A stretch of DNA of 64,000 bases, from positions 1,798,001-1,862,000 of the forward strand of contig OU015678.1 of NCBI GenBank assembly GCA_907165275.2, written 5' to 3'. This DNA comes from Zygaena filipendulae (lineage: Eukaryota > Arthropoda > Insecta > Lepidoptera > Zygaenidae). The translations under genes and the position numbers were made by a program. Positions 12,101-27,100 of this stretch are shown piece after piece; the stretch's first letter is position 1; every line of letters starts with the position of its first letter. The notes beneath the pieces were generated by a model, which did no database searches, had not been told where the DNA came from, and was given only the letters and a program-made list of their open reading frames with translations.

Positions 12101-15100
12101 GAAAAGGGGGGCAAAGTTTGTATGGAACAATTCAGCGGGAACTCCGAAATTATCGCGGGTGAAACCGCGCGGGACAGCTAGTCTACAATAAAATATAAAA
12201 TCTAAGTGTGTTTTATTTTTCACTCAAACTTTTATAATGCTTTTTCTCAAATAAAGCTTTTTCAGAATTTCAACTTTAAATGTCTGATAAAAATTTTTCG
12301 TTGATCTTATTTTACTTGAAACCGGCTAAATGCATTATGTGCGAAAGCCCATAAAAAAGAAGAAAGGGGGCTGTGTTCCCAGTCGCTGCAGACGGCGATC
12401 ATGGTGTACCAGGGCGCGTGGGAGCGCACGCCCGCGCCGGCGGTGCGCCGCATGGTGCTGTTCATGGTCGCGCGCTGCCAGCTGCCCGTCACCATCACGG
12501 CCCTGAACGTCGTCACGTACGACATGGAGCTGTTCGTGTCGGTGCGCACCAACCAACTAGTGATGTGCCGGATATCCGTATACGTGCCCGCGGATATGCG
12601 AGGGACAAAAGATCCGTATTCGGTATTTTTTTGGGCGGATCTATTACGGATCTCTTAACTCATCAATTTTCTATACATAGATGAAGTTTTGTGTACAGGT
12701 AATGAGGTATAGCAATGAGAAACTATTCAATGAGAAGGTTCTTTTGAAAACTTGACTATTCCACTTTTTGTGTTTTCTCACAGTCTGAGAAAATAGTTTT
12801 GACGTGGAATAATCTAGTTTTGAAGAAATCATGCCTTTTAATTTTTTTTTTTTTCAGGTGTAGTTATCAAGTTTTGGCCAATTTTATTTTCGCCGAGTGT
12901 AAATTTGAATGTTACCAAACAAAAAATAAATAAAAAATCAGTTTCATCAAAAGTGGAATAGTCAAGTTTTGAAAAGAACCTCCTATGTCTATTTATATTG
13001 TTATTGTTTCTTAAGTTTACTTTTAGTTTATTACTGTTTAATCATTTTCGTTGGTGTTGTTATGTGTATTCATTTGTGTTGTGTGTCGTTTTTGCTTCAA
13101 TAAATCTTTCTTACTTCCTTTCTTTCTGTCATGCAAAGCGTCAAGTGGCGGCAATGGGGATGTGGACTGCTTTTGAAAATCAAAATTCTAATTAGTCCGT
13201 CAGTTAGAAAATAAAAAACAATACAAACGTATTTTTTGCCCTTTTCAATGAATTAAAATATACAGAGATAAAGCGCATTAAACCCCCTCGGTCGTGACGT
13301 CACTAACCGCTAAAACCGCCATACAAACTGTCAGAATAGTGACGTGACGCGAAATTTCAACTCAATATATCACCGTTATTTTTTGATTACGTAAAGAAAA
13401 AATACGTGTCCAATATTTTTTATTAATCTACAAGGCGGACTAAAAAAAAAATAGTCAACATGCCCATTACCTATCGTTTCAAAATCACGCGTGCCGCCAC
13501 CGATTGAGTCTTCCGATCTTGACACCAAAGACCTTGAAAGGGTTAAACGGTTCTTTTTCTCTTTCTTTTTTCAGTTACTCCAAAAATCATACTCCATGTT
13601 CACCCTGCTGCGATCTTCGTAAGGAAATGTCGACATATCGATATATTTAATACTTATATAGTAAAACTTTGTAGTCACAAATATGTAATGTCACGTTTGC
13701 AAAAAAAATAAATATTTTTCACATGTTAAAGTTTCATTAGGTTAATTATAAAATAACACGATGTTCACCTTATTAAAATAAACGAATAAGAAAAGTATCG
13801 TATCGATATTGCAAAATGTAGTTTTAATCCGACCATTTACAGCTTGAGTATGTACAATGTGGCAGCGTAGAAAGTTTTGGTGAACACGAGCATTCGGCTC
13901 ATACTCACTTCGCAACCGTCTCGCGCCTGCCCCTACATTGCCTGTCTACTTAATATTATTTTTTCTCTGTGGTCTATCTATTTTCCGCGATTAAAATCAA
14001 ACCAAAAACATATTCATGTAAAATGTTTGCCAAGACGAGTCCATATGATGGGCACTGTCAAAAAGTCATCAGATCTCATGTAGAGCCAAGCTTATAACTC
14101 TACACACCCTAACTCTACAAGGCCTAACTTCATAAACTCTACACCTTACCGCCGCACTCAGAGTCGACTTTAATGATTACTTAGTTAAGTATAGATTTTT
14201 AAAACAAAGCTGCCGCAATCAGAGACTTTCAGTAAATTAATGTTAATTGGCATTTAATGAGATTATAACTTAATTAGTTAAATGCCAACTAACATTAATA
14301 TATTAAACTTGTCTGATTGCAGCAGTTTTGTTTTAAAAATCTATACTTAACTAAGTAATCATTAAAGTCGACCCTGAGTGCGGCGGTTAGTCAAAATAAT
14401 ATGTGGTTTGGCCGTTCAACCAAAAAAAAAGAGTTTTCCAAATCAGTCCACTGTCCAGCTGCCTTCCAGCATAGATAATATAATACTATACTCTTCCAGT
14501 AATCGCGTAACAAAGCGCGGACTGCTAGCTACTTGGTTCCCCGACTAATTAATCAATTACCCTCCGATTTGGTCCAGAGTATGAACCAAAAAAAATATTA
14601 AATATAAACTAAAACGCTACTTTTTAAATAATATGGAGAGATATCCATAATTATAAAGCTTAGAGGTGCACTTGTCCTAAATTACCTAGTAATCTATATT
14701 GTACCGAATATACCATAAAACCAAAATTGTATCTACCTACCTACTGGGTAAAATAGCATCTTTTTTTCATAAACCTTAGTGGTTTCTTAAGTGCCATGTC
14801 AGTTATCTTTTTAATGTAATTTTTGTTTTTGTAAATAAAAAGAAAAAAAAATATACAAGAAAAAAAATACAGACGAATGGGGATGTTGACTACTTTTGAA
14901 AATCAAAATTCTAATTAGTCCGTCAGTTAGAAAATAAAAAAACAATAGACACGTATTTTTTGCTTTTTCAAATAAATTAAAATATACAGAGATAAAGCGC
15001 ATTAAAGTTTAGGGTGAGAACCGCTAAAACAGCCATACAAACTGTCCGAATAGTGACGTCACGCGAAATTTCAACTCAATGTATCGCCGTTATTTTTTGA

Positions 15101-18100
15101 TTACGTAAAAAAAGAAAAAATACGTGTCCAATATTTTTTAATAATCTACAAGACGAAATAAAAAAAAAATTACTCAACATGCCCATTGAGAACCCCCTCC
15201 TCCTTCTTTTTGGAAGTCTGTTAAAAAAGTGTAAAGACTCACCGCGGAATTGGTGTGATAGAAGAAGTCGTGCAGTATATCGAAGATGGACGTCTCGGAC
15301 TGTATCAGCTTCTGCAGGTTCTCCGGGTGGAAGTCGTGCCCGTACATGTCCACCGCCGAAAGGAAGATGGACTCCATCTGGTTGTGGCGCAACTCGTACG
15401 CGGGCTGGTGCGCCGCTATCAGGATCTGTCGGGGGGGGGAGGGTCACAGTAGAGAGTTAATCTACAACGTGGTAATGAATTAACTGAAAACCTGATACAC
15501 CTCGTTTAAAAAAATAAACAATAATATGATTTGTCGAAAAAATGTATACTTTATAAGTTATTCAACATTAGTTTGGAGGTGACCTATCTACGAAATGCCA
15601 AGCGCTACGCCCGCGCCTACCGGTTCGAATTTTTTTGCTGCGGGCGGCGTACGCGCCCAATATTGTATTATAAATAATTCAGACATGGGCTCGTAAAAAT
15701 GAAAAAATATAACCTATATTAAAACATAGTGCGATCGATTCGCTAGTCGATTCTGAGCAAACTGCTTTCTAGTTTTCAGTTAATTCATTAACACGTTGTA
15801 TATCTATACAAATACTAGCTGTGCTCCGCGGTTTCACGGGTGTGTTTCGGAATTCCCGCAGGAACACCACGGGTAAACTATACCTACGCTTAACTTCCTC
15901 TTGAATCACTATTTATTAATAAAAAACCGCATCAAAATCTGTTTCGTAGTTTTAAAGATCTAATCATACATTTAAGGACAGATAGACATTGGGAAGCGAC
16001 TTTGTTTTATACTATGTAGTGATTATATGTAGTATTTATAATTTTTATTTTATTTATTTCGGAAAACTTTTGGTTAACATTTTGGTTTATATTTAAGTCA
16101 ATATAGCCTTTAAGTTTTCACATACAGACAATATGTACAAGTGGTATACTATATATATATTATGTGAAATCAAAGAAAACATAAGAGTTATAAGAGGTAT
16201 ATACCACGTGTTGCTTGGTTTCCACGACACAAGCTTACAGCTTAATGTGGGATCAAGTAGATATGTTTTGTAAAGTGGATTATTATTATTGTTATTTAGT
16301 CATCATGCCCGTTGAACTGATCGCGCGTCACGCGTCACGCGTCACGCGTCACGCACGCGGCGGCGGCGCACCTGTCGGGCCCGCAGCGCCACGCGGCTGT
16401 GCTCGGCGCGGTGCAGCGTGGTGAGCTCCTGCAGCGTGGCCGCCAGCTCGTCCGTGAGGCCCGGCTCGTTGGACCACAGGTGGTCTATCAGCAGCGTCAC
16501 CTGGACCACGATATGTAGGCATGTAGGGTTATGAAGAATAAAAATTACTATCAAGTTCATCAGTAAGATAATCCTTACTTTTATAAAATACGAAAGTGAA
16601 ATTGTTTGTTACGCTTTCACGCCTTAACGGCTCAACCGATCATCATGAAATTTGGCATACACACTGTCATGTATACAGAGAAGGACATAGGGTACTTATA
16701 ATCTCGGAATTCCGCCGGGAACTCTGAAATTAATGCGGGTGAAATCATATGAAATTTTGTATACGCTTTGTCAGGAGTATAGACTATAGAGGATAACATA
16801 GGAAGGGTACTTTTATTTCCGAATTCCCGCGGGTGAATATAATATGTATAATAAAACAAATAATGGACCCGACGTTATATCGTACTCGTTACTATTATGA
16901 AACTCGCTGCGCTCGTTTCATAAACTCACACTCGTGTTTTAATACCCTTCATTATATGACAGTTGCATAAACTACTATTACTTGAAACTGGCTAAATGCA
17001 TTATATGCGAAAGTCCATGAACAAGAAGAAAGAAAAGAAACTATGACGCAAAACTGATTTCTTTCTATCCGTCCCTCCATTTTGATACGTACCATCAAAT
17101 TCTTCTTGTGCACCTGGTTGTGCGAGAATATAATGTCGCCGACCGTCTTCATGTCATCCTTGTACCGCTCGCGCAGCGCCATCACGCACTTGTCGTACGA
17201 GCCTGCGCACACATCACGTCACGTCACGTCACGTCACATGATATCACACCACAAAATCACAAGGACACTTTTCGGATACAAAGTGTTCACGATAAAATCC
17301 CTAAACTAAGTTACTGAGGCTGCGGGTAAAGGTACATATCTGTTTATTCGTAGGGAGGAATTTCTGGAACTCAGTAGCGAAGGTACCAAGTTTAAATACT
17401 GAAGAATGATCATAAAGAATTCTGCTAACTTATTCTACATATTTAACTGTAGATTTCTTTTTGACTAAATTTAGGACGCAGGCTTTTTGTTCAGGGGCAC
17501 ATAAAGCATTTTGACCAAGGAAACATCAGACTTTTTGATCAAGGACACATCAGGCTTTTTGATTAAGGACACATAAAGCTTTTTGACTAAGGACACATCA
17601 GACTTGTTAATCAAGAACACAATATCATGCTTTTTGATCAGGGACACATCAGACTTTTTGATCAGGGACACATCAGACTTTTTGATCAAGGACACATCAG
17701 ACTTTTTGATCAAGCATCAGACTTTTTGATCAAGGACACATCAGACTTGTTGATCACATTAAACTTTTTGACGTGTAGAGTTTTTGGCCAGCTGTTCGAT
17801 TTCTTTCGAAGTTCTATCTATCCAGACGTGTTTGAGGCTTGAATGAATCCTACTAATATTATAAATGTGAAAGTGTGGATGTTTGGATGTTTGTTACACA
17901 ATCACGCAAAAACGGCTGAACGGATTTGGATGAAATTTGGCATGCACGTTGTCAGGGGTACAGAGAAGGACATAGGGTACTTTTTATCCCGGAATTCCTG
18001 CGGGAACTCCGAAATTACCGCGGGTGAAGCTGGTAAAAAATAACATCGTCGCCCCACTCACCCAACTGGAAATGGCTCTCGACCACGTAGTACTGCTTGA

Positions 18101-21100
18101 GCAGGTCGTGCACCGCCGCCTTCATGCGGCCGCGGATGCCGTTCCTGCGAAAAGACGTAGATTCATTCAACAATACAACAAACAAACCAAATATGTGTGT
18201 TTTTCACTGTGTGCGTGCAATAAAACATATTTGAATTTGAATTTAAAACTATTTTTAGGTTTAAAAAAGTCGTAAGTTGCCGACGGACGCGCTGACGGAT
18301 CATACACTAAGGGTCATTCAACTACCCTTTTTTTGTAATATCCTCGCCGCGCATATTTAAGGTTTTTTCTGGGATTTATCAATGTTTTGGTTTTTTTTTT
18401 TTTTTTTTTTTGTATATTTTTATTATTTTCATGTAATCGTGAATAGGGTACTTGCATGAAATTTATAATAAGAAATTGTGTCAATATTTCAAAAATAGAG
18501 CCTTAGAAAAGCGTTATCGTGAAAGATTTACTAAAAAAATTTCAATAGTTTCCAAAATATTCAACTTTTAATTTTGTGAAACGGATCGTTGCAACGAAAC
18601 ACCAATCACAGCCAAGCTTGACACATGACGTCACTTTTATTTTTTTAGGAAACATTTACCTCTTTTAGAGAAGGCAAAAGAAACTAAGTGCATACAGTCA
18701 ACGCATATTTTCCATTTTCTGAAGTTTTTTACTTTAAAATGCATCGGTAAGATGCATTTCGATTCTTTACTGGAACTTTTGGAAGTAAAGAGACACAGTT
18801 CAAACTTAATTTCGCTTATGGATATTGAAGTTATCTGTCTGTCAGTGTCACATGACCCTGTCAATATGACAGTGACATTTCTATCACAGATTAATAAGGC
18901 GTAATTTTGAACAAGTGACGTCATTTCGCGTTTCGGCGGTAAAGTCTACAGTAGGAACTTTGAAACGCTCTATTTAATTAATTTATGCATATATTTTTTT
19001 CTTTTTTTTGCTTTGTTTAAGTAGGCCATATATCTTTAAAATAGACTGAAAAAAAAATTCATGCAAGTACTCTATCATAGACGGCTCGAAAATTTCCCTC
19101 GTTAAAAATTACACAGTGTATAAAACATGTCATACAGGTTAGGTTGTTCAACATAATGCACGTTATGTACCTCATTAATAATTAATTAAACTATGCATAA
19201 AACGTGTTATACATGGTGTTCACTATCACGCACCTGTATCTCTGCACGAGCAGGACGAGCGCCTGCGTGCTCATGAAGAACACGTCCCGGTCGGCGCGCT
19301 TCGGCAGCGACGCCGCGTGGCTGCAACACGACATAACACAACGTACAACACGTCAAACTCTAATTTGTATTTATACACCAGCTCTGTTCTCGTAGGTAGT
19401 AAATTTTTGGTCATCACACTATTGAACTGATTCTAAAAATTCTTTCACTTGTATAGATATACTTTTTATCTCGGACCAGAGAGTTCTAATATCGAAAGTG
19501 TCTCGTCGAAAATCAAAACTAATTTGACCACAATGGGCATAAGGACAAGGTATAAAAATCAAAAATTCTATTTAGTCCGTCAGTTAGATAGTAAAACAAT
19601 TATAGACACGTATTTTTTGCTTTTTTAAATTACTCAAAAAAATACCTAAAAACTCATTAAAATTTCGGAGTGGGAGGTCGCGACGTCATAAAGTGTACCT
19701 AGGTGTGACGTCACACGGAATTTCAACTCAATGTATCGCCGTTATGTTTTGATTACGTAAAAAAAGGAAAAATACGTGTCACATATTTTTTATTTATCTA
19801 CATGATAGAATAATTAAAATTTAGTCAGTCGGGATCGAGGCGCACTCACTGGTCGATGACGCTGGCGATCTGCTGGCTGGGGAACTGCGCCAGCACGCTG
19901 GTGATGTTCCGCTCGTACAGCGCCATCAGCTTGCGCACCTTCTTCTCCACCGCCACCGGGATGCGGCCCGACGCCGACGACAGCACCTGGCGACACGACA
20001 CGACACCCCGCGCACTTTACACACTGTATAACAGCTGACGTTATAAGAAGTAAATTAGGCCACTTTGGAGTTCCTGCGGAAATTGGGTATTTTCCAGGGT
20101 ATGAAAATCAAAATTCTAATTTGTCCGTCAGAATGAAAAAATAATAGACCCATATTTTTTGCTTTTTCAAATTAATGAAAATAAACATAGATAAAGCACA
20201 CTAAAGTTTGTTTAGGGTACAAACTGCATTGAATTGTGACGTCACGCGAAATTTCAACTCGATGTATAGCCGTTATTTTTTGATTACATAAAAAAAGAAA
20301 AAATACGTGTCCAATATTTTTTATTAAGCTACACGACGGACTAAAAAAAATTTTTTGTCAAGTAGCCAATTCCGAAACCCACTAGCGTGAACGGGGCAAT
20401 CAATAGCTGGTAAATAAATATATTATGTCTATATTTTTTACGCATCCAAATTTATTTATGGTGTTTGTTGCAATAGGTTTATTGATTTACAATATTTACT
20501 AGCTCGTTTTATTTCCACGGATTTAGTTTGCACATGTAGCAACTATAAACATATAGGTATGTGCATTTTATAATTAATTTAATTTCAAATATATGATTTA
20601 ATTAGCTCTTAATTTACATTGTTAAAAGGTTCTATTAGGCGTTACAGCCTGTGAACTAAATAATTATTATGTTCATTACAATTAGGTCTAGCACTAATCT
20701 GTGATGTAATGTTTTATTGCCTAATAAAGAATTTTGAAAATAATAATTATGTCTATATCTGAATGGGTAAGGAGGACGTCCTCAGTCCTCACCTCCTGCA
20801 GCTCGAGCAGAGGCAGCGAGGGGTCGCGCAGGTTCTGCATGAACTTCTCCACCACCTCGCGCAGGCGCGGCGTGTTGTACGGCTCCGGGAGGCAGTAGCC
20901 TGGACGGTGGACACGTTAGACCAATCAACTAGTTTTCAGAGTTCCCCCGGGGATTCCGGGATAAAAAGTAAGGATGCAAGTTCTACAACGTGTTAATGAA
21001 TTAACTGAAAACCTAATACACTCCATTCAAAAAAATAAACAATAATATGATCAAAATATATTTTATGTCGAAAAAATTTATACTTGTTATTCAACATTAG

Positions 21101-24100
21101 TTTGGAGGTGCCCTATCTACGAAATTCCAAGCGCCACGCCCGCCCCTACCGGTTCGAATTTTTTTGTTGCGGGCGGCGTACGCGCCAAATATTGTATTAT
21201 AAATAATTTAGATATGGGCTAGTAAAAATGAAAAAATATAACCTATATTAAAACCTAGTGCGATCGGTTCGCTAGTCGATTCTGAGCAAACTACTTTCTA
21301 GTTTTCAGTTAATTCATTAACACGTTCTATATGTTCATATCGTCCTATTTTCTTTCTATGTAATGTTAATAAAGTGATATAACGATAGAAAATTTATTAG
21401 TCATAAGTATAAATAAGATGTATGCTAACTTATCCTTACTATTTTTTAAATGAGAATTTGAGTTTGTTTGTTACGCATTTTGTCAGGGGTTCAGAGAAGA
21501 ACATAAGATGCTTTTTCCCGGAACTCCTTCGAGAACTCCGTAAAAAACGCCGAAAGAAATCGTTCGATCGACTTTGAACCTAATACAGTTCAAAAACTAC
21601 TGACCAAAGTGTTTATTACATAATATTTCTGCTGCTGTCTGTACATACTACATACATGTAGGCGACCGCGGCCGCACTCACCTGCCAGCGTGTTCTCCAG
21701 TATGGTCTTGTACTTGTTGTAGCTGTGGTTGAGTTTCTCCGGCACGGGCGCGTTCTCCTCGATCGAGAACTGCCCCTTGTACGGCTGGGCGGTGGTCACC
21801 AGCGACGGGTCGTCCAGCTCTGCAAAAAGGGGAGATAATAATCTTAATCTATCTATCTAATATATATAAATCACGTGTCACGTTGTTTGTCCGCGATGGA
21901 CTCCGAAACTACTGAATGGATTTTGATGAAATTTGGTCACTATGTTGTATTTGGTCCAACTTAAAAGATAGGATAGTTTTTATCCCGGAATTCCCGCGGG
22001 AACTCCGAAATTAATGATAATCGCCGTGAACTGTCAGGGGTGCATAGAAAGACAGAGTACCTACTTTTTCCCGGAATTCCCGCGGGAACTCCGAAATTAC
22101 CGCGGATGAAATCACGGGGGACAGCTAGTAATATTATAAAGATAGCAATAATGATAGTATTAATATTATAAACCAGCTGTCCCCCGCGGTATTTGCAAAA
22201 TTCCCGTGGGAGTTTTCGGATGAAAAGTACCCTATGTATGTCACTCAGGACTGCCGTAGCTTCGTATGAGTGAAAGAATTTTCAAAATCTGTTCAGTAGA
22301 TCCAGTGATTACCCCCTACAACTTCACAACTCACAAACTTTACCTCTTTATAATATTAGTATAGAATAGTATTATATTTTCTACTTGTTGGACGTGACGT
22401 GTCCTCGCGCAATGACCGGACCACGGTCCACGACCGGACTCATTGTTAGTCAGAGATTATGAACAGAAAGTGCATAATAACCATAATAATATTAGTAAAT
22501 CTAATATATAAAAATCACGTGTCACGTTGTTTGTCCGCGATGGACTCCGAAACTACTGAACGAATTTTGATAAAATTTTGTAACCATTTATAATATGGGC
22601 CAACTTAAAAGATAGGATAGTTTTTATCCCGGAATTCCCGCGGGAACTCCGGAATTAATGTGGGGAACAGCTACTGTCAGGGGTCTGTACAAAGACCTTT
22701 TCCCCGCAATCCCGCGGGAACTCCGAAATTACCGCGGATGAAATCGCGCAGGACAGCTAGTAAATAATAATAATTAATAGACAGCACAGCAAGCGAGCTG
22801 CGTTGCAGAACTTCGTTTCAAAAACATGGATGATGGAGCCTAACCTAACGCCTGTTTTTTTTAAGTCGGTTAAAATTTTGTCGTTTGCCATTGCCATATG
22901 GCAGCCTTATAGAGTTGTTGACTTGCGAAAATACAAGAAGTAGAAAGTATTTTATACTGTATCACTCGATTCGAGATACAGTCCTCAAAAATAGGCGAAA
23001 AAATCGCGGGAAACAGCTAAATTAGGGTACAGAGGAGAACTCCTAAAGTAACTACGACAACTCGAGGTCTAGTTGAAGTTGGTGCAACCAAACCATAGCC
23101 TGAAAATAAACGGTGCAGCGCCATCTAGTAGCGTTCATCAACAAACCGACATAATACATGAAAATATTTTGAAAGTACATATGTCTATCTTCACTTATCT
23201 CACAGGTATTATGAAACAAAGTCCTCCGCCGCGTCTGTCTGTCTGTCTGTTCGCGATAAACTCCCAAAACTACTCAACGGATTTTCATGTAGTTTTCAGT
23301 TTTCACCAATAGGAGTGATTCATGACGTTTATAATATTTATCCCGGAATTCCCGCGGGAACTTCGAAATTACCGCGGGTGAAATCGTGGGGGACAGCTAG
23401 TACTTTAAAAAAGAGTAGTATTGAGTTTTTTGGCGAGAATCAAAGATGGCGGTTCCGTCATTTATTTTCATGTCGATAAAAAATGGTTAAAATTGGATGG
23501 TTTTGGGTTATAAGGTGCTGTATTGGACAATAATTTTCACAGTGACGGTTTTTATGTTCTCAAGAAGATAAATGACATTTCGAGCCGATTTCTTCGATTT
23601 CCTCCAAGAGCTCCGAGAAAGTTCTTGCAATTTCAATACGTACAATGAAGAATTTTAATAGAAAATACCTACATTGATCTAATTAATTTTACTTGAAAAT
23701 GCATTTATGCGAAAGTCCTTAAAAAAGAAAAGAAACGAGTAGTATTCGCGATTCTAGACATAGAATATTTTTTTTTATTTTTTTTTATTTATATTAAACA
23801 TTGAGCGGGGGGCGATAAGGGTAACCAACCACAAAAAATACGTTTTGAAATTAATTTCTTCTTGTTTGACTGTTCATGAACAGATTGTCATACGGTTTTT
23901 ACAGGTAGATTAAGCTTAGACTAGAATTAAATATTATAGACTATGTTATAACATAGGCATTGTGTCATTTAAATCGGATGTCAGGATAAAAGTTGTTCCA
24001 TAAATTTAATACTCTTCTTTTCACAAGGGAGAAACCGAGGGGCGCGAATTTTTTCGCTCTCGTCGCTTCGATATCGAGCGTTTTTTTTTTGTATGGAAAA

Positions 24101-27100
24101 TGAACAACGCCATCTATCCAGTGTTGTTCATTTTCCATACCAAAAAAACGCTTTGACATTACGACGATATCGAAAGACGAGAGCGAAAAAGATCGAAAGC
24201 GAGAGCATCTGCTCTAACTTCCTTTGCGACGGTAGCGTGCCTGCCCCGCCTATATGGACGAAGATAAGCAATAACGTGTTAACCCACAATATTAAGTTAT
24301 TGATTCAAAACGCTTTATTGAGAGTTATAGAGCGTTTTTTAATTATTATGTTATTACATTGTTTAAATACCAAAAAACATTTAAACATAAAAAAATGCTG
24401 AAATAAAATGGCGCTATAATTTTAAAACACAATTTATTCAAAATTTCTCTAATGTGGGTTAACACACTATTGCTTATCTATGTCCATATGTCCTCTCTAG
24501 TTAATTTATTTGCTCTGTGGCCAGCAGTCAGCAGTCAGCAGCCAGCACATACCCAGCGTGCCGAGCAGCGCGCCCGTCTCCAGCACGGCGCCGGGCCGCA
24601 GGCACCAGGTCACGTTGCCCGCCTCGGGCGCCGCCAGCGTCATCACCATCTTCATCACCTGCACACAACACCACACAGCAGCCGTCAGCCCGTATCACCA
24701 TTCGACCTACTAACTAGGCGATCCCGACGGTTGCGATCGCGTTAATTTCAGAGTTCACGCGGGAATTCCGGGATAGAAAGTACCCTATGTCACTCAGGAA
24801 CACTGAAGCTTCCTATAAGTGGAGGATTTAAAAAAATAATCACATATTTTATCTTTATAATATTAGTATAGATATAGCTGAAAGACACCTCTTTTTTTAC
24901 ATTTTCAGTTCGATTACATTTCCATTCCTTCAGACTATGAGGAGTCTATTGCAAACTCACCTGTCTTTTTACGAACTTTGGTCGGTCTCATAGAGGTCTT
25001 TTCGCGGTCTATTCGCAGTCTTTTCTCGGTCTACTCAGTCGTTTTTCCACATACTAGTAATAATTTTGGTTTGCTATCGGTCTATTTACGATTTTTTTCT
25101 CCGTCAACTTACAGTTTTCTCCCGACCAACTCGCAGTCTTTATATTATTATGCTATCTCGGTATACAAACAACTTCTTTTAGTCTGATTTACTAACGGTA
25201 TTTTTCCGTCTACTCGCGGTCTACTAACGGTCTTTTCCCATCTACTCTTGGTCTACTAACAGTCTTTTCCCGTCTACTCTCAGTCTACTCGCAGTCTTTT
25301 CCCGTCTACCCTCGGTCTTTTCCCGTCTACTCGCGGTCTACTCACGATATACTCGCGGTCTTTTCGCTTCCGACAACCTGTCCTACCGTTACGTAGCCCG
25401 CACCCCCCGCCCCCGGTGCACTGACCTCGATCTCAGCGTACGGCTGCCCCTTGTCGACGTGGCCGCCGTCCTCCACCAGCGTGTTGACGAGCTTCCCGGC
25501 AGATGGCGCCCTCAATCTGGACGGGTCCTTCTCCTTCTCGAAGACCACGGTCTGGTTGCCGATCACGATGCGGTATTTGTCCACTTCGTCCCTCAAGTAC
25601 GACGTGTACGACGACCCGTCTATCGACAGCAGCGTGCCTGAGGATTGTCGATCGTATTAACAGAGACGCAAGACACTTTTTTGATTGTGTTTAATTATAC
25701 ATAATAGTCAAGTAAAATCTTTCAATCCAAAGGGCAACTTCTCGTAACCGCGTTTCGTTTCGTTTTATATAGCAACAACGATTATAGGTTGTCAACTTGG
25801 CTAAGAGTGCTGGTCGTTTCAATAGGACCACAGCCTTAGCAAAGATTATTTTAAGACAGATAGACAGAAACTGTTTTCCACGAACTCCTTCGGAAATCTA
25901 ACATTTTACCGAGATGATAGGTTCTCTATATCCTGCTCAAGGAGCAATAAAGTAACTAAAGATTATTATCGGTTTTCTAAGATATGAAATTAATTAAACG
26001 ATCACCGATCAAACAACCAAATTGGTCCCCTCACGAAAAGACCAAGTTCTACTCATTACACGTATCAATAGACTTTGCATGGTCTTTCCGCCATCATCTG
26101 AGAATACTTTAATCTACGTGACATCAACAGTCTTCACATGGTCTTCCGAGAAGACCACGGTCTACCGAGAAGACCACGGTCTACCGAGAAGACCACGGTC
26201 TACCGAGAAGACCACGGTCTACCGAGAAGACCACGGTCTACCGAGAAGACCACGGTCTACCGAGAAGACCAGGGTCTACCGACAAGACCACCGTCTGCTG
26301 AGAAGATCACGGTCTACCGAGAAGACGGCGGTCTACTGGATCACTCACCGCCGTCGGTCAGCTTGTGCACGTCCAGCTCTTTGAAGCTGCCGTTCAGGGT
26401 GAGGAAGTAGGAGGTGGGACCCGACTTAGTCACCTGCACCTTGTACTTGCACCCGTCGTGTATCAACTCCACGTCCAGCGTGTTCGACAGTTGATCTGAC
26501 CCTTGGATCTGACCCCTGGGGACGAAAGTTTGTAAATTCTTACTGTTATAGCCCTTACTCTTACTTCACAGTCTTGGTGTTTTTATAATCGACACCCCCG
26601 AACCATACACCGGTAATCTCAAAATCCAAATTTTAAAGGAGAAATCTTTTGAATGCCGTTCTTTTAGCCTATTACCGACACCGGTAATCACAAAATGAAA
26701 AAAATATAAAAGAAGAAATCAAAACAAAATCCAAATTCTACAGGAGAATTCTATTGAATGTCGTTTCTAGCCTATTAATTTTTTGTACCACATTTCCAAT
26801 AAATAACACTAGTGTTAGTGGTGTATGTGTGTGTGTTTGTGTGTGCGTGACTCACTTCTCGAGTCCGCTCTTGAACTCCAGGAAGTTGGCGGTGATGGCG
26901 CTGTCCGCTATCAGGATGGAGCCGCAGATCACGCCCAGCATTATGTCCGGCTTCTCGGACTGCACCTGTAGGGGGAGGGCAGGGGGGGGTCAGAGAGAGA
27001 GAGAGTGAGAAGAGAGAGAGAAAGGAACTTAATAACTAGAGAGGCATCGAAGCCAGGGCAGGCGCGACACGTTTATAATCGGACGCTCATAACATAAGAT

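Noticed and set aside
17471..17842. Repetitive frames with DQGHIRLF / KKSDVSLI on the two strands
   Set aside because: By-products of the GATCAAGGACACATCAGACT minisatellite.
26022..26410. Frames of 90-120 codons with EKTTVYRED repeats
   Set aside because: Tandem-repeat artefact; the overlapping true exon (ACC exon 16) is on the other strand.
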